Of a DNA stretch of 48,535 nt, positions 17,101-26,012 are shown piece by piece. Every line of letters starts with the position of its first letter. Position 1 is the stretch's first letter. This stretch comes from Sphingomonas azotifigens NBRC 15497 (lineage in GTDB: Bacteria > Pseudomonadota > Alphaproteobacteria > Sphingomonadales > Sphingomonadaceae): assembly GCF_002091475.1 (NCBI RefSeq), contig NZ_BCTR01000058.1:1-48535 (forward strand), written 5' to 3'. The translations under genes and the position numbers were made by a program. The notes beneath the pieces are model-generated. The model was not told where the DNA came from, ran no database searches, and saw nothing but the letters and a program-made list of their open reading frames with translations.

Positions 17101-17124
17101 TCGCTGTCCCGTCCTTTTCTAGTG

Positions 17125-17469
17125 TCAGCTGCCCATGCGGCGCAGGATCTGGCCGGTATGGCCGTCCACCTCGATCCAGATGACCGATCCATTGCGCAGG
17201 AACTTGAGTGTGTAAACGTCGTGCTCGGGGTCATAGTCGAATCCGAGATATTGCGCGCCCGGCATCTTCGGAATCACCCGCCGCTCGATCTCGCGCGCGG
17301 GCAGATTCTGGCCGCGAAGCCGCCGCTCGCGTGCCGCACGCTGGCCGTCATCCTGCGCCGCGCCGATCGGGCGCGCGATGACCGGGCTCGTGAGCGCGAG
17401 GCTCGCAAGACACGCGATCAGAACGGGTTTGACCAACATCGGCATCGGAATGGCATAGGGTCCGGGCAT
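17125..17469 (-). CDS. PepSY domain periplasmic protein
   Basis: 114-residue secreted protein: signal peptide about 1-32 (cleavage after VIA) and a PepSY domain in the C-terminal half (IPKMPGAQYLGFDYDPEHD, VIWIEVDGHTGQILRRMG). The ATG at 17469 is preceded by AGGGGC at a good distance; shorter starts at 17445 and 17439 have none. First gene of an operon, 24 bases from the response regulator. PepSY proteins beside two-component systems are thought to modulate the sensor kinase or inhibit proteases in the periplasm; here a link to the kinase is inferred from position only. Confidence 0.85.
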   Translation of the reverse strand: MPGPYAIPMPMLVKPVLIACLASLALTSPVIARPIGAAQDDGQRAARERRLRGQNLPAREIERRVIPKMPGAQYLGFDYDPEHDVYTLKFLRNGSVIWIEVDGHTGQILRRMGS

Positions 17470-17586
17470 TGAATAGCCCCTGAACATGAACGTCAGCCGC
17501 GGTTCGGCAATTGTGGCATTGGTGCATCGGCCTGTCCCGCACCTGTACGCTTGCGGGGGCGCCCGCCGCCTCCTAGGTGCTGCACC

Positions 17587-19371
<1,785 letters not shown>

Positions 19372-19387
19372 AGCGGTCCAAAAAAAA

Positions 19388-19413
19388 GCCCCGCCGGAGG
19401 GTTCCGACGGGGC
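19388..19413 (-). terminator. Terminator of the PEP-CTERM gene
   Basis: GCCCCGCCGG pairs with CCGACGGGGC (one mismatch) around AGGGTT. On the minus strand the stem is followed by eight or more T residues (the A-run at about 19380-19387), which makes a standard rho-independent terminator for the PEP-CTERM gene. The uup transcript reads into the same stem, but without a T-run. Confidence 0.85.
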
Positions 19414-19437
19414 CGATATGGCGGGAGCTGGAATCGG

Positions 19438-20049
19438 TCAGCGGTTCGCGTAGCGGACTCGCACCGAACGGCGGGATGCGCGGAGCAGGCCGCCCATCAG
19501 GCCGAAGCCGGCGATCATCATCGCCCAGCTTGCCGGTTCCGGCACGGCGCTGATGGCGATCGACGAGAAGGTCGTGCTGCCGACACCCTGGGTCGTCAGC
19601 GTCAGTATCGCAGGCGTATTCTGGTAGCCGGCAAAGCGGAGCGTGCCCCATGCAAAAATGGCCAAGTTCGGCTGGGGAATCGTGCTCTGCTGAACGGAGT
19701 TGATCGACACGAGATCGAACGAGGCTCCGTTGTTGAGCTGTATGAAATTGGAGATAGGGCCCACTGAGAAGTTCGGCAGATCCTTGATCGTGCCGCACAA
19801 AATACATGAAAGACCCGAAAAAGTGCCGCTGCCCAGGGCCGACGTTATCTGCGCAGGCACACCTAGGCCGGTATTGCCAGGGCTAAGCAGCGAGAAGAAA
19901 TCCAGCCCTGTCGCCTTCGCCATGCTGGGGTCGCCTACCGGCCTTACGGGCCCGTCAACGCTGAAGCCTCCGATGATATAGGCCGCTTGTGCAGATGGTG
20001 TTGCGATCAGCAAAGCTGTCGCAGTGACAAGCGTGGCACGTATACGCAT
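19438..20049 (-). CDS. PEPxxWA-CTERM sorting domain-containing protein
   Basis: 203-residue exported protein: signal peptide (about 1-22, cleavage after AQA), a Ser/Gly/Thr-rich extracellular body with a CILC pair, and a C-terminal sorting tail VPEPASWAMMIAGFGLMGG from residue 169, then a basic cluster. PEPxxWA is the alphaproteobacterial variant recognised by the exosortase/ThyX-independent sorting system and usually accompanies exopolysaccharide production. The ATG at 20049 is preceded by GGGGG; an ATG 15 bases earlier is also possible. No exosortase gene is in the window. The body has no family I recognise, so the function is unknown. Confidence 0.85.
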   Translation of the reverse strand: MRIRATLVTATALLIATPSAQAAYIIGGFSVDGPVRPVGDPSMAKATGLDFFSLLSPGNTGLGVPAQITSALGSGTFSGLSCILCGTIKDLPNFSVGPISNFIQLNNGASFDLVSINSVQQSTIPQPNLAIFAWGTLRFAGYQNTPAILTLTTQGVGSTTFSSIAISAVPEPASWAMMIAGFGLMGGLLRASRRSVRVRYANR

Positions 20050-20154
20050 GTTCGTTACCCCCATGTTCGTAAGAGATTACGCAGCGCGACTCGATTATGC
20101 TTAGGCTTGAGTTGAGAGTAACTTGGCTGCCCACAGGTACAATGATCTTACATA

Positions 20155-20170
20155 CTGCATATATATGCAG
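20155..20170. promoter_or_regulatory. Perfect 16-base AT-centred palindrome upstream of the PEP-CTERM gene
   Basis: CTGCATATATATGCAG is a perfect inverted repeat about 105 bases upstream of the PEP-CTERM gene start, in a locally AT-rich stretch unlike the surrounding DNA. It could be an operator for a dimeric regulator. No matching regulator gene is adjacent. Confidence 0.4.
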
Positions 20171-20450
20171 GTACTCATGTTGCACTGCTTCTCTAAATGG
20201 GGCTTTCGGGGGCGTGATCTTGTTCCGCAGCTCGATGCCGGATTTGGCAACGATCAGCGGCAAGGGACGGTAGTTGCTTATCTGTTATACAAAACAGCCA
20301 CGGATTGTGCGGGTGCTGTCTACTGCAGGCGGTTTGTGCATTCGCAGCATTGTGCCGCTGCAGACGCGCACGCCGTCCCGCCCGTCTGTCTCATTGTGAG
20401 ACGGATCGGCAAAATTCATTCCAGATTGGGGGAATCGGGGTCCGTTTCGG
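20171..20450. other. Non-coding gap between the PEP-CTERM gene and the DUF815 ATPase
   Basis: Together with 20050-20154 this makes about 400 bases with no gene that I can support. Besides the palindrome annotated separately, it holds a small inverted repeat GTCTCA-TTG-TGAGAC (20388-20402) without a T-run. Base composition is more AT-rich than the neighbouring genes. It presumably contains the PEP-CTERM promoter and the 3' end of the DUF815 transcript. Confidence 0.35.
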
Positions 20451-21260
20451 TTAGAGGCGCTTGCCCTGGCGTCCCGCGAGTTCAACGACATAGTGCCATG
20501 CAACCCGCCCAGATCGGCTGCCGCGGCGCGTCGCCCATTGGATTGCCTCGGCAGGGTCGAACGTCAGCCCGTGCGCCTCGGCATAGCCGCGCACGATCGC
20601 GACATAGGTGTCCTGGTCGACGACATGGAAGCCGAGCGAGAGCCCGAAGCGATCGGCCAGCGCGAGATCGTCGTCGATCGAATCGCGCGGGTTGATCGCG
20701 CTTGCCTGCGCCTCGATGTCGCGCGGCAGCAGATGGCGGCGGTTCGAGGTGACCAGCAGGCGGCAATGGGCGGGCCGCGCCTCCGCGCCGCCTTCGAGCA
20801 GCGAGCGCAGCGCCCGCGCATCGGCGGCGGCGTCGAAGCCGAGATCGTCGAGGAAGATCGCGAACGGCCGATCGGTGCGCGCGAGCAGCGCGAACAGGTT
20901 GGGCAGCGTGTCCAGATGCGTGGTCGCCGCCTCGACCAGCGCCAGCCGCCCGCCCTGTGCCTGCACCTCGGCCACCGCGCCCTTGACCAGCGCCGACTTG
21001 CCGGTGCCGCGCGCGCCCCACAGCAGCACGTCCTGCGCGGCATGGCCGGCGGCGAGCCGTTCGAGATTGGCGAGCAGCGCCGCCCGCTGCTTCTCCACCC
21101 CCTGCAGCAGCGCGAGCGGGGTGGGGGCGAAGCTGCGCGCCGGCACGAGGTCGCGCCCGCGCCATACATAGGCGGGGTGCGCTTCCAGATCGGCAGGCGG
21201 CGCGGGCGGCGGCGCCAGTCGTTCGAGTGCCTCGGCAATGCGGGTCAGCGGATCGGTCAT
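20451..21260 (-). CDS. ATP-binding protein, DUF815 family (AAA-type)
   Basis: 269-residue P-loop ATPase of the DUF815 family. Walker A WGARGTGKS (81-89), Walker B FAIFLDDLGF (about 133-142), a sensor-like LLVTSNRRHLLP, and a C-terminal winged or helical segment that ends in ELAGRQGKRL. The family is widespread in bacteria next to unrelated genes and has no established role. No obvious ribosome-binding site at the ATG, but the N-terminus (LTRIAEALERLAPP) matches the family. It lies 187 bases from the LOG-family gene on the same strand; whether they share a transcript is unclear. Confidence 0.88.
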   Translation of the reverse strand: MTDPLTRIAEALERLAPPPAPPADLEAHPAYVWRGRDLVPARSFAPTPLALLQGVEKQRAALLANLERLAAGHAAQDVLLWGARGTGKSALVKGAVAEVQAQGGRLALVEAATTHLDTLPNLFALLARTDRPFAIFLDDLGFDAAADARALRSLLEGGAEARPAHCRLLVTSNRRHLLPRDIEAQASAINPRDSIDDDLALADRFGLSLGFHVVDQDTYVAIVRGYAEAHGLTFDPAEAIQWATRRGSRSGRVAWHYVVELAGRQGKRL

Positions 21261-21447
21261 GGCTGGGCTATAGCGCAGCTTCGATCCAGCGCGAGAGGAA
21301 GGATCATGGGATGGCCTTGCCGAAGGCGCGTTGGCCCCTATTTGTTCTCATGTCGGGCAACCCCGACCGCTCTTTGATCCTGCAAGCTCGAGGCTCCCCG
21401 CCCAGATGCGCGCGGAGAGCCTAAACTTCCTAAACTTCGGGCAGCGG

Positions 21448-22323
21448 TCAGGCGCCCGAACGTTCCTTGCTGCGCCAGAAGTCCTGGACGATGTCCCAGC
21501 CTTCCTCGGCGGTTTCGCAGAAGCGGAACAGGTTGAGGTCGCGCGGCGAGATCACGCCCTCGTCGCACAGCGCCTCGAAGTTGACGACGCGGTTCCAGAA
21601 TTCCTTGCCGTAGAACAGCACGGGGATCGGATCGACCTTGCCGGTCTGGATCAGCGTCAGCAGCTCGAAGCTCTCGTCGAAGGTGCCGAAGCCGCCCGGA
21701 AACACCGCGACGGCCCGGGCATGCAGCAGGAAGTGCATCTTGCGCAGCGCGAAATAGTGGAACTGCATGCTCAGGCCCGGCGTCACATACGGGTTCGGCG
21801 CCTGTTCGTGCGGCAGCACGATGTTGAGTCCGATCGTCTCCGCGCCGACATCGCGCGCGCCGCGGTTCGCCGCTTCCATGATCGACGGGCCGCCGCCCGA
21901 GGTGACGACGAAGTGCCGCTTGCCCGCGGTGTCTACCGGGAAGTTGCTCGCCAGCCGGCCCAGTTCGCGCGCGACGTCGTAATATTTGGACTTGGCGACC
22001 AGGCTTTCGGCGATGCGCTTCTGCTGCTCGGTCTCGGCAAGCGCCAGCACCGCCTCGGCCTTGGCAGGCTCGGGGATGCGCGCGGAGCCGTAGATCACGA
22101 AGGTCGAGGCGATGTTCGCCTCGTCGAGTAGCAGCTGCGGCTTGAGCAGCTCCAGCTGGAAGCGCACCGGCCGCAGGTCCTCGCGCAGCAGGAAGTCCAT
22201 GTCCTGGAAGGCGAGCCGGTAGGCGGGGTGCTCGGTCTGGGGCGTGCCGGTGGCGGTGTTGGCAGCTTCGGCTTCCTGCTGGGCAGGGCGGAAGACGCGC
22301 GACGGGACTCTCGTATCGCTCAT
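21448..22323 (-). CDS. LOG family protein (TIGR00730 Rossmann fold)
   Basis: 291 residues with the lysine-decarboxylase-like/LOG signatures SGGGPSIMEAANRGA (142-156) and PGGFGTFDE (209-217). LOG enzymes hydrolyse nucleoside 5'-monophosphates to free base and ribose 5-phosphate (the plant members release active cytokinins); older records misname them lysine decarboxylases. The N-terminal about 70-residue extension is longer than in the minimal family and contains the DMDFLLREDLRPVRFQLELLKP helix region seen in the long bacterial subgroup. The reaction in this organism is an inference from motifs. Confidence 0.88.
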   Translation of the reverse strand: MSDTRVPSRVFRPAQQEAEAANTATGTPQTEHPAYRLAFQDMDFLLREDLRPVRFQLELLKPQLLLDEANIASTFVIYGSARIPEPAKAEAVLALAETEQQKRIAESLVAKSKYYDVARELGRLASNFPVDTAGKRHFVVTSGGGPSIMEAANRGARDVGAETIGLNIVLPHEQAPNPYVTPGLSMQFHYFALRKMHFLLHARAVAVFPGGFGTFDESFELLTLIQTGKVDPIPVLFYGKEFWNRVVNFEALCDEGVISPRDLNLFRFCETAEEGWDIVQDFWRSKERSGA

Positions 22324-22362
22324 TACCGGCGGATTAGGCGCATCCGCTCCGCTTGGAAAGCG

Positions 22363-23055
22363 TCAAGCGCAGAACGGTCCGCGCCCCATGTCGAGGTGGA
22401 AATGGTCGTGGTGGACGTAATTATAGTTCGGGCTCAATACGGTAGCGAAACGCCTGCAGGCGGAGGCGTGGATCGTTTCCAGGAAGCGCTGCACGGCCGG
22501 ATCCTGATTCTGCCAGTCCTTGAGGATGGTGATCCGCCGCCCGTCCCTCAGCACGAAGCCCGAGACGTCGACGGCGTTGGCGCGGCCATGTTCGGAAAGC
22601 TTGGTCGACGCCTGCGGACTGCCGACGATGGCGCGGCAGACATAGGTTCCGAAGGTGTCGACGCGGACCAGGTCGCTGCCCAGAATCTGCCGGGCGGCGG
22701 GCGCGACGGCATATTGCACCCAGCCGGTAAAGGCGCGGGCGAGCGGGCAGCGCATCCCCTTGATGCCGCCGACCGGTACGCCGATGTCGATCAGCTGCAC
22801 CGCTCCCTCGACGATGCAGCCGCCGCCATAATCGCGATCGGGCATCGCGCTGAACCGCACGCCCGCGCGCGACAGATCGGTGAAGCATTGCTGGGTCTCG
22901 CGTGGTGTCGGCCGATTGAGCGTGATCGGCGGGCTGCCGCGGGGGCGGGTGGGGGCAGGTGCAGGCCGCTTGTCGCCGCCGCCGCCGAAGATGCAGGCCG
23001 ACAGCAGCAGGGGCAGCAGCAACACCGTCAGCGAAAACGCGCGCGCGACACTCAT
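22363..23055 (-). CDS. Extensin-like family lipoprotein with a LAS-type metal site
   Basis: 230 residues. N-terminal lipoprotein signal with LLSAC (Cys21), then a Pro-rich linker and an extensin-like C-terminal domain (Pfam Extensin-like_C). The domain has the metal-ligand pattern of LAS/M15 peptidases: SEHGRANAVDVSGF with His156 and Asp163, and YVHHDHFHLDMG with His ligands near 216-220. This suggests a zinc-dependent peptidoglycan-acting enzyme in the envelope, although family members are uncharacterised. Six cysteines may form disulfides. I use the ATG at 23055, which gives the signal peptide; an upstream in-frame start exists but adds non-signal sequence. Confidence 0.85.
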   Translation of the reverse strand: MSVARAFSLTVLLLPLLLSACIFGGGGDKRPAPAPTRPRGSPPITLNRPTPRETQQCFTDLSRAGVRFSAMPDRDYGGGCIVEGAVQLIDIGVPVGGIKGMRCPLARAFTGWVQYAVAPAARQILGSDLVRVDTFGTYVCRAIVGSPQASTKLSEHGRANAVDVSGFVLRDGRRITILKDWQNQDPAVQRFLETIHASACRRFATVLSPNYNYVHHDHFHLDMGRGPFCA

Positions 23056-23105
23056 GCCCGCAGGATAGGCCAGTTCCGGGGCGGCGCGAACCACGGCTCG
23101 TCGCG

Positions 23106-23522
23106 TCAGCGACTCGGTTCGTCAGCCTTGTCGTCGCGAAACCGCTCGGCCAGCGCCATCGGCACCCGCAGCAACCGGCCCGAGGCGCGGTCGAGCAGCG
23201 CCCAGCTGGTCACCGCTTCCACCCGCACCTTGCCGTCTTCGCCGAGGAAGCGGACATGCCGGTTGAATCGCGCCCCGCGCGGCGGCTCGGGCACCCAGGT
23301 CTCGCCGGTCACCGTCTCGCCGGCACGGACATTGCCGCGATAGTCGATCTCGTGCCGGGTGATCACCCAGACATAGGCCGCCTGCTCCTCGGCGGTGGCG
23401 AGCGCCTCCCAATGCGCCACGGCGATGTCCTGGATCCACGCCACCCATATGGCATTGTTGACGTGGCCCAGCACGTCGATGTCGTCCGGTGCGGCGGTGA
23501 TGGTGCGGGAAAAGCGGGGCAT
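23106..23522 (-). CDS. Acyl-CoA thioesterase, 4HBT/YbgC family
   Basis: 138-residue hot-dog fold thioesterase. The catalytic motif DIDVLGHVNNAIWVAWIQ (about 15-32) carries the Asp and the GHVNN turn typical of 4-hydroxybenzoyl-CoA thioesterase relatives. It should hydrolyse acyl-CoA thioesters; YbgC in E. coli is tied to the Tol-Pal locus, but no tol genes are here. AGGAT is 7 bases from the ATG at 23522, which I prefer to the GTG at 23528. The C-terminus ends with a charged RFRDDKADEPSR. Confidence 0.88.
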   Translation of the reverse strand: MPRFSRTITAAPDDIDVLGHVNNAIWVAWIQDIAVAHWEALATAEEQAAYVWVITRHEIDYRGNVRAGETVTGETWVPEPPRGARFNRHVRFLGEDGKVRVEAVTSWALLDRASGRLLRVPMALAERFRDDKADEPSR

Positions 23523-23594
23523 GACCACATCCTAAAGCGCAGTAACCAGAAAGCGTAGCGCGCCGTTCACCCGCTGGGGAGCAGGTTGCACACC

Positions 23595-23801
23595 ATGTTG
23601 CCGCGCCGCCCCGCCGCCCTGTTCCGCAGCCGCTGGGCAGCCTTGCTCTGGGCGGCGGGGGTGCTGTGGACGGCGGTGTGCGTCGCCGGCGTCGATACCG
23701 GCAGCAAATCGACCGCGGCGTCGGACAACGCCACTGACGCGCTGGGCCAGCCGATCGACAACGCCGCGCTCGATCTCCTCCGGAACGCGATCGGCGGCTG
23801 A
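23595..23801 (+). CDS. Small predicted membrane or exported protein
   Basis: 68 residues: a basic N-terminus (LPRRPAALFRSRW), one hydrophobic segment (AALLWAAGVLWTAVCVAG, about 13-30) and a polar Ser/Asp/Asn-rich tail ending in LLRNAIGG. It stands alone on the plus strand between two minus-strand genes and fills the gap exactly, with its TGA adjoining the stop of the downstream convergent gene. A CAGG sequence lies about 9 bases before the ATG. I know of no family. It could be a bitopic membrane protein or a secreted peptide. Confidence 0.5.
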   Translation: MLPRRPAALFRSRWAALLWAAGVLWTAVCVAGVDTGSKSTAASDNATDALGQPIDNAALDLLRNAIGG

Positions 23802-24437
23802 CTATTGGGCGGGCTTGCCCGGATCGTCCTGGAACTTGATCGCGCGGATATGCCAGCTGCGCTGCTCGGGCGTTGCGCCGTCGATGTCGCCGGTGCGGTG
23901 CAGGGTCGCCTCGCCGAGTTGGTGGAACGGCTTGCCCGTCGCCTTGATCCGTCCATAGACCTGCACCGGCACGGTGACGTAGCGCTGGCCGGCGCCCGCC
24001 TCGATCTGGCCCGGCGCGCCGATATTGGCGTGATATTCGGAATAGGGGGCGAAGCGCGCGGCAAAGGCCTTGGCATCGCCGCCCGACGCCTTGCCGCCGT
24101 CGCTCCACAACGCCCAGGCTTGGTCATAGCGACCGCTCTCGATCAGCGCATAATAGGTCTGCACGACATTGGCGGCGCCCTGCGCGCTGTCGGGCGTGAA
24201 CTTGGCTTCGCTCACCGGCGTGCGATCGTCGGGCAGGCCGCCCGGCTGGCCGGGGGCGGGCGGGTTGAGCGGTTCGAGCTGCGCGTTGGCGGGCGCCTGT
24301 TCGGTGGCCGCCGGCGCCGTCTGCGTGACCTCGGCCGTATCGTTATCGGCAGTGGTGCCATTATCCACCGCAGGCGGCAGGCCGGAGGAACAGGCGGCGA
24401 GCGAGCAGGCGGTCAGCAGGGCAGGTATCAGGCGCAT
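23802..24437 (-). CDS. Hypothetical lipoprotein
   Basis: 211 residues with a lipoprotein signal (LAACSS, Cys at about 16), an Asp/Thr/Ala-rich linker about 20-60, then a globular region (about 80-210) with Tyr/Trp-rich motifs (YYALIESGRYDQAWALWSDG) that resembles the NTF2-like or DUF4440-type fold of several sphingomonad lipoproteins; this assignment is tentative. GGAAGAG lies 6 bases before the ATG. It ends exactly where the convergent 68-residue gene ends. Located 55 bases downstream of the exbD-like gene on the same strand, so the two may be co-transcribed. Confidence 0.75.
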   Translation of the reverse strand: MRLIPALLTACSLAACSSGLPPAVDNGTTADNDTAEVTQTAPAATEQAPANAQLEPLNPPAPGQPGGLPDDRTPVSEAKFTPDSAQGAANVVQTYYALIESGRYDQAWALWSDGGKASGGDAKAFAARFAPYSEYHANIGAPGQIEAGAGQRYVTVPVQVYGRIKATGKPFHQLGEATLHRTGDIDGATPEQRSWHIRAIKFQDDPGKPAQ

Positions 24438-24492
24438 TCGGGTCTCTTCCACAACAGGCCTGTGCGAACGAAACACCGGACGCGCCGGTTCC

Positions 24493-24897
24493 TCAATCGG
24501 AAAGCGGCTGGTTGCCGACAAAGCCGAGTTTGACGATGTTGGCGCGCTTGATCGTCGCGAGCACCGCGTCGAACCGGTCGTAGCGCGCTTCGGGATCGGT
24601 CTGGAGCTGGAGCACAGCGGCATCGCTGCGCAGGGCGGCGAGCTTGCCCGGCAGCGCGGTATCGGCGAGGCGCGCGCCATCCCAGAACAGCGCACCGTCC
24701 CTGTCGATGGCCAGGCGGTGCGGGGTATCATCAGGGAGCGCGGCGCCGCCTTGCGGCAGGTCGACGGGGACCTTGTGGGTCACCATCGGCATGCTGAGGA
24801 TCATCACGATCAGCAGCACCAGCATCACGTCGATGAACGGCGTCACGTTGATCGCGCCGATGGGGGCGGCGTCGGCGACAGGCACGAACTTGCGCAT
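24493..24897 (-). CDS. ExbD/TolR family biopolymer transport protein
   Basis: 134-residue inner-membrane protein that couples proton flow to periplasmic work. One N-terminal membrane segment with the conserved Asp23 in NVTPFIDVMLVLLIVMIL (17-34), then a periplasmic domain (about 45-134). Normal ExbD length. No exbB/tolQ or tonB/tolA gene is adjacent, which is unusual, since ExbD works with ExbB. The gene may use an ExbB encoded elsewhere or be a stand-alone paralogue. The start gives the usual short cytoplasmic head. Confidence 0.9.
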   Translation of the reverse strand: MRKFVPVADAAPIGAINVTPFIDVMLVLLIVMILSMPMVTHKVPVDLPQGGAALPDDTPHRLAIDRDGALFWDGARLADTALPGKLAALRSDAAVLQLQTDPEARYDRFDAVLATIKRANIVKLGFVGNQPLSD

Positions 24898-24955
24898 GAC
24901 CTCTCCTCCTGTTTGCTACGGTATATCGTAACACGAGCGGAGGTGCAGGCAAGTG

Positions 24956-25549
24956 TCATTGATACTGCCAGTTGCGGCGCTTGCCCTCGCGGAGCCAGGC
25001 GATCGACTCCTCGACGCGGCGCGCACGGGTTTCGGGGCGCTTGGCCTCGCCGATCCACTCGCAATAGTCGCGGCGGCCGCTGGGAGGAAAGCCGTCAAAG
25101 GTGGTGCGCGCCGTGCTGTCGGCGGCGAGGGCGGCTGCGAGTTCGGCCGGCACCGGCAATTCGGGGCGGGCCTTGCGCGGCGGCCGCTTCGGAGGGGCGC
25201 CGGTGGCGAGCCGTTCGGCGGCGGCGCGCACCATCGCCTCGAAGGTCGCGGCGTCTGGCAGGTCGGCGAAGCTGGTGACGCGGCGGAACTGCTCGACCTG
25301 CGGGTCCTGCCCGTCCTTGTTCCACGAGCCCGCGGCATGTTCCCAGAAGCCGAAGCTGCAATGGCGTTTGAACGCGACCATCATCGCGAACGGTCGCCCG
25401 CCGAGCGTGAAGGCCGGCCGGGCCCATTTGATCGACTCCTCCACCTCCGGCACCGCGGCGTGCACCCGCGCGCGCATCCAGGTGAGGAGCGGGCGCGCGA
25501 ATTCCGCGCTCGCGTCGATATGGGCGTCGACTCTCGGGTCTGTCGGCAT
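24956..25549 (-). CDS. YdeI/OmpD-associated family protein (DUF1801 plus OmdA)
   Basis: 197 residues. The N-terminal half (about 15-110) matches the DUF1801 fold (WMRARVHAAVPEVEESIKWARPAFTLGGRPFAMMVAFKRHCSFGFW); the C-terminal part (about 130-195) matches the OmdA/YdeI domain with RDYCEWIGEAKRPETRARRVEESI. Such two-domain proteins are common in soil bacteria; the E. coli/Salmonella YdeI link to polymyxin resistance is only a family association. No partner gene is evident. Soluble, with no signal peptide. Confidence 0.85.
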   Translation of the reverse strand: MPTDPRVDAHIDASAEFARPLLTWMRARVHAAVPEVEESIKWARPAFTLGGRPFAMMVAFKRHCSFGFWEHAAGSWNKDGQDPQVEQFRRVTSFADLPDAATFEAMVRAAAERLATGAPPKRPPRKARPELPVPAELAAALAADSTARTTFDGFPPSGRRDYCEWIGEAKRPETRARRVEESIAWLREGKRRNWQYQ

Positions 25550-25590
25550 GGCGCGCGAAGCTTCCGCCCCGCGCGCGATGCCGTCAAGTA

Positions 25591-25932
25591 TCAGGGGCGC
25601 AGCGCCACGTCGTCGGGATCGTCGAGCTCTTCGTCGAGATCGTCCTCGTCGAGATCCTCATCGTCGAAATCGTCCTGGATGTCGTCCTCGTCGAGGTCGT
25701 CCTCATCCTCGTCGGCGTCCTCGTCTTCCTCGCCGATATCGTCGTCGGACATGGTGAGTTCGTCGAGATCGTCGTCGTCATCCTCGCTGCCGCCGAGATC
25801 GGGGTTGATGTCGGTCAGCAGCGCGCCGTCGTCCGGCCCGTCGCCCGTCACTTCGAGAATTTCGGCGCGCTGGCTCTCGTCATAGCCTTCCGCGTCATAC
25901 ACGTCGTCGCTGGGACCCTGGGTGCCGCTCAT
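25591..25932 (-). CDS. Very acidic Asp/Glu-rich small protein
   Basis: 113 residues with an extreme C-terminal acidic run from about residue 50, built of repeated D-D-x-D/E units (DEDEDDLDEDDIQDDFDD region). The first 45 residues are more mixed (DAEGYDESQRAEILEVTG). The run is coded by GAC/GAT/GAG triplet repeats, so it is partly low-complexity DNA. The ATG at 25932 has GAGG 8 bases upstream. No family that I recognise; roles such as cation or basic-protein binding are possible but only suggested by composition. The gene is solitary between a YdeI-like gene and an MFS transporter. Confidence 0.7.
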   Translation of the reverse strand: MSGTQGPSDDVYDAEGYDESQRAEILEVTGDGPDDGALLTDINPDLGGSEDDDDDLDELTMSDDDIGEEDEDADEDEDDLDEDDIQDDFDDEDLDEDDLDEELDDPDDVALRP

Positions 25933-26012
25933 CGCCAAACCTCATCACTGGCCCGGCGGGGATCGCCGGGGTTCGAACAGCGCAACGGCGCGGGCCCCGG
26001 CTGCGTTCCGAC

